From contig NZ_NFUT01000003.1 of assembly GCF_002127215.1 (NCBI RefSeq), positions 62,001 through 126,000 of the forward strand: 64,000 nt of DNA, written 5' to 3'. The position numbers and the translations under genes are program-made. The notes below the pieces were generated by a model that saw only the letters and a program-made list of their open reading frames with translations, was not told the DNA's origin and did not search any database. Shown here in pieces: positions 58,833 to 64,000 of this stretch. The stretch comes from Hydrogenophaga sp. IBVHS2. Lineage in GTDB: Bacteria; Pseudomonadota; Gammaproteobacteria; Burkholderiales; Burkholderiaceae_C. Numbering within the stretch: position 1 is the first letter of the stretch; the number at the start of each line of letters is the position of its first letter.

Positions 58833-60408
58833 AGTGGCGCACGCCTGAGAAGACCATCACCACGCCGCGCTCGTCCGCGGCGGCTATCACTTCCTGATCG
58901 CGCATCGAGCCGCCCGGCTGGATGACGCAGCTGGCGCCGGCATCCACCACCACGTCCAGGCCGTCGCGGAACGGGAAGAAGGCGTCGCTGGCCACGGCCG
59001 TGCCCTGCAGCGTGAGCTTCGCGTGGCCGGCCTTGATGCTGGCGATGCGGGCCGAATCCAGGCGACTCATCTGGCCGGCGCCCACGCCCATCGTCATGCC
59101 GTCCTTGCAGAAGACGATGGCGTTGCTCTTGACGAACTTGGCCACCTTCCAGGCGAACATCAGGTCATCGAGCTGCTGTTCGGTGGGCTGCAGCTTGGTC
59201 ACCACCTTCAGGTCGGCGCGCTGCAGCACATGGTTGTCGGCGCTCTGGATCAGCAGGCCCGAGCCGATGCGCTTGATGTCGCTGAGGTTCAGGCCCCGCT
59301 CCCAGGCGGTGGCGCCACCCGGGGGCAGCGCGATCTCGAGCACGCGCACATTCACCTTGGACTTGAACACCTCCAGCGCCTCGGCCGAGTAGCCGGGGGC
59401 CATCAGCACTTCCACGAACTGCTTGCTCACGGCCTCGGCCGCCGCCTTGTCCAGCGGGCGGTTGAAGGCAATGATGCCGCCGAAGGCGCTGGTCGGATCG
59501 GTCTGGAAGGCCTTGCTGTAGGCCTGCAGCGGGTCTGCGCCCACGGCCACGCCGCAGGGGTTGGCGTGCTTGACGATGACGCAGGCGGGCGCTTCGAAGC
59601 TCTTGACGCACTCCCACGCGGCATCGGCGTCGGCGATGTTGTTGTAGGACAGTTCCTTGCCCTGCAGCTGGCGGGCAGTGACCAGCGAGCCGGGCGCCGG
59701 GTGCAGGTCGCGGTAGAACGCCGCCGTCTGGTGCGGGTTCTCGCCGTAGCGCAGGTCCTGCAGCTTGACGAAGCGGCCGTTGGCCTGAGCGGGGTATTCG
59801 CTGCGCTGGGGCACCGCTGCCGTTTCGTCGAATTCGATGGCCGACAGGTAGTCGCTGATGGCGGCGTCGTAGTTGCTGATGCGATTGAACGCTGCCACCG
59901 ACAGGGCGAAACGGGTCTTGAGCGAGAGCTTGCCGTGCGCCTGCAGCTCTTCCACGACACCGGCGTACTGCGAGGCATCGGTCAGCACCGCCACGTCCTT
60001 CCAGTTCTTGGCCGCGCTGCGCACCATGGCCGGACCGCCGATGTCGATGTTCTCGATCGCGTCGTCCAGCGTGCAGCCGGCCTTGGCCACGGTGGCCTCG
60101 AACGGGTAGAGGTTGACCACCAGCAGGTCGATGGTGGCGATGCCGTGGGCCTGCAGCGCGGCCATGTGCTCGGGCAGATCGCGCCGGGCCAGCAGGCCGC
60201 CGTGCACCTTGGGGTGCAGCGTCTTGACACGGCCGTCCAGCATTTCAGGGAAGCCGGTGACCTCGGCCACTTCGGTGACCGGCAGGCCCTGGTCGGCCAG
60301 CAACCGGGCGGTGCCGCCGGTGGAGATCAGGGACACGCCGAGGCGGTGCAGGGCCTGGGCGAGTTCGACGATGCCGGTCTTGTCGGAGACGGAGATGAGT
60401 GCGCGCAT
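58822..60408 (-). CDS. purH: bifunctional AICAR transformylase/IMP cyclohydrolase
   Basis: 528 residues. The N-terminal IMP cyclohydrolase domain (residues 1-200) begins [20 protein letters not shown] and includes [20 protein letters not shown]. The C-terminal AICAR transformylase has [14 protein letters not shown] and the [20 protein letters not shown] block. It performs the last two steps of IMP synthesis. It is 24 bp downstream of fis in the dusB-fis-purH operon. Confidence 0.97.
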   Translation of the reverse strand: MRALISVSDKTGIVELAQALHRLGVSLISTGGTARLLADQGLPVTEVAEVTGFPEMLDGRVKTLHPKVHGGLLARRDLPEHMAALQAHGIATIDLLVVNLYPFEATVAKAGCTLDDAIENIDIGGPAMVRSAAKNWKDVAVLTDASQYAGVVEELQAHGKLSLKTRFALSVAAFNRISNYDAAISDYLSAIEFDETAAVPQRSEYPAQANGRFVKLQDLRYGENPHQTAAFYRDLHPAPGSLVTARQLQGKELSYNNIADADAAWECVKSFEAPACVIVKHANPCGVAVGADPLQAYSKAFQTDPTSAFGGIIAFNRPLDKAAAEAVSKQFVEVLMAPGYSAEALEVFKSKVNVRVLEIALPPGGATAWERGLNLSDIKRIGSGLLIQSADNHVLQRADLKVVTKLQPTEQQLDDLMFAWKVAKFVKSNAIVFCKDGMTMGVGAGQMSRLDSARIASIKAGHAKLTLQGTAVASDAFFPFRDGLDVVVDAGASCVIQPGGSMRDQEVIAAADERGVVMVFSGVRHFRH

Positions 60409-60432
60409 GGGAAGGGTGGATGTGATGGAAAT

Positions 60433-60669
60433 TCAGTCGATGAGGCCGTGTTCGACCAGTTTCTTGCGCAGGGTGTTGCGGTTCAGGCCCAGCCATTGCG
60501 CGGCACGCGACTGGTTGTGCTGGGCCTGCTCCATCACCACCTCGAGCAGCGGCCGCTCCACCGCCTTGACCAGCATGTCGTAGAGGTGGGCCGGCTCGGT
60601 GCCGTCGAGGTCCTGGAAGTAGCCCTCCAGGCTGGAGCGCACGCAATCGTGCAGGTTGTTCTTTTTCAT
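60433..60669 (-). CDS. fis: DNA-binding protein Fis
   Basis: 78 residues. The C-terminal helix-turn-helix QSRAAQWLGLNRNTLRKKLV is typical of Fis, and the N-terminal half carries the dimerisation region LVKAVERPLLEVVM. A nucleoid protein that bends DNA and activates rRNA and other promoters in fast growth. The ATG overlaps the dusB end by 4 bp, the classic dusB-fis arrangement, here with purH following. Confidence 0.95.
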   Translation of the reverse strand: MKKNNLHDCVRSSLEGYFQDLDGTEPAHLYDMLVKAVERPLLEVVMEQAQHNQSRAAQWLGLNRNTLRKKLVEHGLID

Positions 60670-61688
60670 GCAGCCAGTTTCCAGGGGAGGATGGACGCAC
60701 CCGCCTGCCAGGCGTCGAAGCTGTGGCACACCGCCTGCAGCTGCTCGTCGATGGTGGTGGTGCGGTTGATGAGGTGCCGGAAGGCGTCGGCTTCGGCCGG
60801 CGCCACCGGCAGCGAGCGCACATACCAGCCCAGATGCTTGCGGGCGCTGCGCACGCCGGTGAACTCGCCGTACAGGTCGTAGTGGTCGTGCAGGTGGTCC
60901 AGCAGCCACGGACGCACCTCGGTCAGCTCCGGCGGCGGCAGGTGCTGACCGGTCGCCAGGAAATGGGCGATCTCGCGAAAGATCCAGGGCCGGCCCTGGG
61001 CTGCGCGACCGATCATGAGCGCATCGGCGCCGGTGTGCCGCAGCACCTCGCGCGCCCGCTCGGGCGAGTCGATGTCGCCGTTGGCCACCACCGGGATGCG
61101 CAACACGCTCTTGATGTGGGCCACGGTGTCGTGCTCGGCCTGGCCCTTGTAGCCCTGCTCGCGCGTGCGGCCGTGCACGGTGAGCATCTGCACCCCGGCG
61201 GATTCGGCCGCCAGGGCCAGCGTGGGCGCATTGCGCACCGACTGGCACCAGCCGGTGCGCATCTTGAGCGTGACCGGCACGCCGTGCGGCGCGCAGGCGG
61301 CCACCACCGACTCCACGATCTGCACGGCCAGGGCCTCGTCCTGCATCAGGGCCGAGCCGGCCCACTTGTTGCACACCTTCTTGGCGGGGCAGCCCATGTT
61401 GATGTCGATGATCTGCGCCCCGCGGTCGATGTTGTAGCGGGCGGCGTCGGCCATCATCTCGGCGTCGGTGCCGGCGATCTGCACCGCGATCGGCGCGGCC
61501 TCGCCGTCGTGGTTGGCGCGGCGCGAGGTCTTGAGGCTGTCCTGCAGGTCCGGGCGGCTGGTCACCATCTCGCTGACCGCATACCCGGCACCCAGCCGCT
61601 TGCACAGCTTGCGGAACGGCCGGTCGGTCACGCCCGCCATGGGGGCGACGAACAGCGCGTTCGGCAAGGCGTAGGGGCCGATCTGCAT
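60666..61688 (-). CDS. dusB: tRNA-dihydrouridine synthase B
   Basis: 340 residues, FMN-dependent. VAPMAGVTDRPFRKLCKR at the start, NMGCPAKKV with the catalytic C100 in the middle, then VTLKMRTGW and ALMIGRAAQGRPWIFREIAHF, all Dus family motifs. It reduces uridine in tRNA D-loops. Start ATG at 61688; it heads the dusB-fis-purH operon. A TACAAT on the minus strand at 61760-61765 is a candidate promoter element. Confidence 0.96.
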   Translation of the reverse strand: MQIGPYALPNALFVAPMAGVTDRPFRKLCKRLGAGYAVSEMVTSRPDLQDSLKTSRRANHDGEAAPIAVQIAGTDAEMMADAARYNIDRGAQIIDINMGCPAKKVCNKWAGSALMQDEALAVQIVESVVAACAPHGVPVTLKMRTGWCQSVRNAPTLALAAESAGVQMLTVHGRTREQGYKGQAEHDTVAHIKSVLRIPVVANGDIDSPERAREVLRHTGADALMIGRAAQGRPWIFREIAHFLATGQHLPPPELTEVRPWLLDHLHDHYDLYGEFTGVRSARKHLGWYVRSLPVAPAEADAFRHLINRTTTIDEQLQAVCHSFDAWQAGASILPWKLAA

Positions 61689-61815
61689 GGCGGGTCGGGG
61701 GAGGGCGAGGGGCGGTGGTCGGGCGGGGGCGGCCCGCAATGCCGGCCGGCGAAGGGCGCATTGTACTGCCCACTTTTTGAGCACCCCGGAGCTGCGCAGA
61801 TCTGCACCGGCTTCC

Positions 61816-61821
61816 TACAAT
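61816..61821 (+). promoter_or_regulatory. -10-like hexamer 9 nt before yqaA-like gene
   Basis: TACAAT, then 9 nt, then ATG at 61831. Suggests a leader of only about 2-3 nt. Confidence 0.42.
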
Positions 61822-61830
61822 GCGCGACCC

Positions 61831-62319
61831 ATGCCCACCTGGTTCACTCCGTTCATGCAATGGCTGGCCCTGCCCGAGGTCGGCCTGAGCACCGTCTTTG
61901 TGGTGGCCTTCGTATCGGCCACCCTGCTGCCCATGGGATCGGAGCCGGCGGTGTTCGGCCTGATCAAGCTCAACCCCGAGCTCTTCTGGCCGGCCATCCT
62001 GGTGGCCACCGCCGGCAACACGCTGGGGGGCGCGGTGAGCTGGGCCATGGGGCTGGGCGCCCACAAGGCCGTGGACCGCGCCCGGGGAAGCGAGCGCAGC
62101 GCCGGCGAACTGCGCGCCCTGGCCTGGCTGCGCCGATTCGGGCCCAAGGCCTGCCTGCTGAGCTGGCTGCCGGTGGTGGGCGACCCGCTGTGCGCCGTGG
62201 CCGGCTGGCTGCGCCTGCCGTTCTGGCCGTGCGTGGCCTACATGGCGGTGGGCAAGCTGGGGCGGTATGTGGTGATGACGTCGGGTCTGTTGTGGGCGTT
62301 TCCGGGCGGGATCGGCTGA
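61831..62319 (+). CDS. YqaA/DedA-like membrane protein
   Basis: 162 residues with about four hydrophobic segments. The N-terminal part (FVVAFVSATLLPMGSEPAVF) and GNTLGGAVSWAMG fit the YqaA branch of the SNARE-associated/DedA family. FGPKACLLSWLPVVGDPLCA follows, with a Gly-Asp-Pro in place of the usual re-entrant loop. The role may be lipid transport or envelope homeostasis, as for other DedA proteins; there is no direct evidence. It is divergent from dusB with 142 bp between them. Confidence 0.88.
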   Translation: MPTWFTPFMQWLALPEVGLSTVFVVAFVSATLLPMGSEPAVFGLIKLNPELFWPAILVATAGNTLGGAVSWAMGLGAHKAVDRARGSERSAGELRALAWLRRFGPKACLLSWLPVVGDPLCAVAGWLRLPFWPCVAYMAVGKLGRYVVMTSGLLWAFPGGIG

Positions 62320-62374
62320 CGCCGTGTCACCCGCAGCACCCCCGGGTCAACCCTGATGCCCGACACTCGGGCCC

Positions 62375-63565
62375 ATGTCCGCCACGACCACCGCCGAACG
62401 CACCCCGCTGCCCCCCGTCCTCTGGGCGCTGATGGTGGGCAATTTCGTGATCGGCACCGGCGTGATGGTGGTGCCGGGCACGCTCACCGACATCAGCCAC
62501 TCGCTGGGCGTGTCCATCCCCAAGGCGGGTCAGCTGATCACTGCAGCGGCCATCCTCATGGGGGTGGGTGCACCCTTGTTCGCCAGCCTGGTGGCCGGCT
62601 GGGACCGGCGGCGGCTGCTGGCGCTCTCGCTGGTCTGGTACGGTCTGCTCACGCTGGCCTGCGCGCTGGCGCCCAGCTACCCGGTGCTGCTGGTGCTGCG
62701 GGTGCTGGCGGTGGTGTCGCCGGCCATCTTCACACCGCAGGCGGCCGCCAGTGTGGGCCTGCTGGTGGAGCCGCACCAGCGCGGGCGGGCCATCACCTTC
62801 ATCTTTCTGGGCTGGTCGGTGGCGTCCGTCATGGGCATGCCGCTCTCGGCCTTCATCGGCGGGACGCTGGGCTGGCGCTGGGCCTTCGGCCTGGTGGGGG
62901 TGCTGGCCCTGCTGAGCGCGGCCTGGGTGTGGCGGGCCATGCCGGATGGCGTGAAGCCGGCCGCCCTGTCGCGCCAGGCCTGGGGCGCCACGCTGGGCTC
63001 GTCGGCCCTCATGATGGCCGTGGGCGTCACCCTGCTCTCGGCCTTCGGCCAGTTCACCCTGTTCTCGTACTTTGCGCCCTACCTGCTGCAGACCCTGGGC
63101 CTGAGCGGAGGCAGCCTGTCGCTGATGTTCCTGTGGTTCGGCGCCTTCGGCCTGCTGGGCAACGTGATGCTCTCGCGCTGGATCGACCGCATCGGCGCGC
63201 CGCGCGCGGTGCTGCTCACCCTGGGTTCGATGGCGGTGTGTCTGCTGCTGTGGCCGCTGGGCCGACTGGGCATCTGGCAGCAGGCCCTGGTGCTGGTGCC
63301 CTGGGCTCTGGGCTGCTTCTCGGCCAACTCGGCCCAGCAGGCCCGGCTGGTGCAGCTGTCACCGTCACTGGCCTCGGCCACGGTGGCCCTGAACACCTCG
63401 GCCATGTACGGCGGTCAGGCCATGGGCGCCGCCCTGGGCGGGGTGATGATCGCCGGCGGCCAGATGCTGCAGCTGCACTGGGTGGGGCTGGTGGTGCTGG
63501 GCAGCGCCATGGCCCTGAGCGTGTGGGCCGCCTCGCGGCAGATGCGGCCGATGGTGGCGACCTGA
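62375..63565 (+). CDS. MFS transporter, drug-efflux type
   Basis: 396 residues with twelve predicted membrane helices. The early motif VVPGTLTDISHSLGVSIPKAG and the loop 2-3 region GAPLFASLVAGWDRRRL match DHA-type major facilitator antiporters. A second conserved stretch is HQRGRAITFIFLGWSVASVM. Likely a proton-driven exporter of an unknown compound; no regulator gene is adjacent. It follows the YqaA-like gene by 55 bp and may be independent. The next gene on the opposite strand has a different base composition. Confidence 0.9.
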   Translation: MSATTTAERTPLPPVLWALMVGNFVIGTGVMVVPGTLTDISHSLGVSIPKAGQLITAAAILMGVGAPLFASLVAGWDRRRLLALSLVWYGLLTLACALAPSYPVLLVLRVLAVVSPAIFTPQAAASVGLLVEPHQRGRAITFIFLGWSVASVMGMPLSAFIGGTLGWRWAFGLVGVLALLSAAWVWRAMPDGVKPAALSRQAWGATLGSSALMMAVGVTLLSAFGQFTLFSYFAPYLLQTLGLSGGSLSLMFLWFGAFGLLGNVMLSRWIDRIGAPRAVLLTLGSMAVCLLLWPLGRLGIWQQALVLVPWALGCFSANSAQQARLVQLSPSLASATVALNTSAMYGGQAMGAALGGVMIAGGQMLQLHWVGLVVLGSAMALSVWAASRQMRPMVAT

Positions 63566-63585
63566 CTGCACAGCCAGCCCGCCGT

Positions 63586-64000
63586 TTACTTTAGAGGGTC
63601 TTGGGGCTTTGACCTCAAAAACGGGCTGCGCTGTACAGGTCCGCTGCCAGGCGTCCGGGGGCTGGATGGCCATTGAGCGATGTGTTTGGGCACATCGTCA
63701 TCAGGCAACGCGTTGCTTGAGCCAGCGTCACCATCCGGCAGTTCCACGATCTCGTATTGCTCGCGTACCAGTATCTCGATGTAGATCTCCCCTTCCACAT
63801 CGGCATCTTCTGGTGTCTCGTTGGTGGGCTCCGAATGCAAGGGCGACGAGCTCGGTAGCGGAGGCAGCTCGGGCATGGACTCGAGGTCGTTGGACAGATT
63901 GAACTTGGGTACCGGCGATCGGCGCGCATCGTTCGGGATGAACCGGGGGGAAACCGGTCCTCGCTCGGACGATGCGAGGTTGGCCGTACTGGGCTTGGGC
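63586..64000 (-). CDS. 3' end of an unrecognised, lower-GC gene
   Basis: The frame is open from the right edge to TAA at 63586-63588 (138 codons visible). An ATG at 63876 lies inside it, but the frame continues to base 64000 without a stop, so the true start is probably beyond the window. The protein is rich in Pro, Ser, Asp and Glu (for example SSSPLHSEPTNETPEDADVE) and has one hydrophobic beta-like segment, IYIEILVREQYEIVELPDG. No family recognised. Base composition and codon use differ from the neighbours, suggesting recent acquisition or a fast-evolving disordered protein. Confidence 0.55.
   Translation of the reverse strand, partial: PKPSTANLASSERGPVSPRFIPNDARRSPVPKFNLSNDLESMPELPPLPSSSPLHSEPTNETPEDADVEGEIYIEILVREQYEIVELPDGDAGSSNALPDDDVPKHIAQWPSSPRTPGSGPVQRSPFLRSKPQDPLK

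Noticed and set aside
1-64000. CRISPR array or tandem repeats
   Set aside because: No regularly spaced direct repeats were seen in any gap; the gaps are all short.

Overview
The window is a GC-rich chromosome segment (about 70% G+C by eye) with densely packed genes and many 4-nt ATGA/GTGA stop-start overlaps. Gene content and order fit a betaproteobacterium of the order Burkholderiales, probably a Comamonadaceae-like lineage. The evidence is the dusB-fis-purH operon, the cox operon with its small assembly proteins, rubredoxin beside pilGHIJ-chpA, rubredoxin/thiD/hemL, and yqgE-ruvX-pyrR-pyrB-pyrC'. This is mostly core genome. I see no transposase, integrase, prophage, CRISPR array or rRNA operon, and no gap between genes longer than about 155 bp. 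The only clear base-composition outliers are an AT-rich gap near 36.3-36.4 kb and the last 0.4 kb.

Layout. 0-1.1 kb: 3' end of a FAD aromatic monooxygenase with its DUF2783 partner. 1.1-4.2 kb: valS, carrying an in-frame palindromic insertion. 4.2-7.0 kb: a minus-strand sulfur-flavoured group (degenerate 2-hydroxyacid dehydrogenase, TusA-like, Nudix, cysM), then tRNA-Leu. 7.2-9.9 kb: an XRE/S24-like regulator, an SDR protein and a ferredoxin-type reductase. 9.9-19.3 kb: the aa3/caa3 cytochrome oxidase region, with sco-ctaB-ctaA-SCO-like-surf1 and coxC-DUF2970-ctaG-small protein-coxA-coxB, separated by a bidirectional terminator. 19.3-25.1 kb: housekeeping genes (DUF2244, BioC-like, comF, trmL, MaoC, ParA, TauE, TRIC, DUF1841). 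25.2-34.7 kb: cytochrome c4, a MoxR-GNAT-VWA module, then tamA-tamB. 34.8-36.3 kb: tRNA-Arg and an uncharacterised three-gene operon of two paralogous PATAN/DUF4388-like proteins and a small membrane protein.

36.4-39.7 kb: divergent Fe3+ ABC permease and ATPase genes sharing an operator-like region, then a PCu(A)C copper chaperone. 39.8-45.0 kb: GST and the yqgE-ruvX-pyrR-pyrB-pyrC'-plsC operon. 45.1-46.5 kb: photolyase. 46.6-56.1 kb: the twitching-motility chemotaxis operon pilG-pilH-pilI-pilJ-chpA. 56.2-61.7 kb: rubredoxin, thiD, hemL, purH, fis, dusB. 61.8-64 kb: a YqaA-like membrane protein, an MFS transporter and the 3' end of an unrecognised low-GC gene running off the window.

How the genes work together. 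The 10-19 kb block makes and matures cytochrome oxidase: heme A synthesis (ctaB, ctaA), copper delivery (sco, ctaG, the SCO-like protein), heme insertion (surf1) and the subunits. Cytochrome c4 and PCu(A)C elsewhere fit the same copper/respiration theme. The pyr block pairs aspartate transcarbamoylase with a catalytically dead dihydroorotase homologue, as in Pseudomonas. The Pil-Chp block is a full signalling cascade for type IV pili. Points worth a second look are the valS palindrome, the PATAN-like operon, the GNAT inside the MoxR-VWA module, several proteins that keep a fold but lack catalytic residues, and repeated -10-like hexamers 6-9 nt before start codons that suggest leaderless mRNAs.
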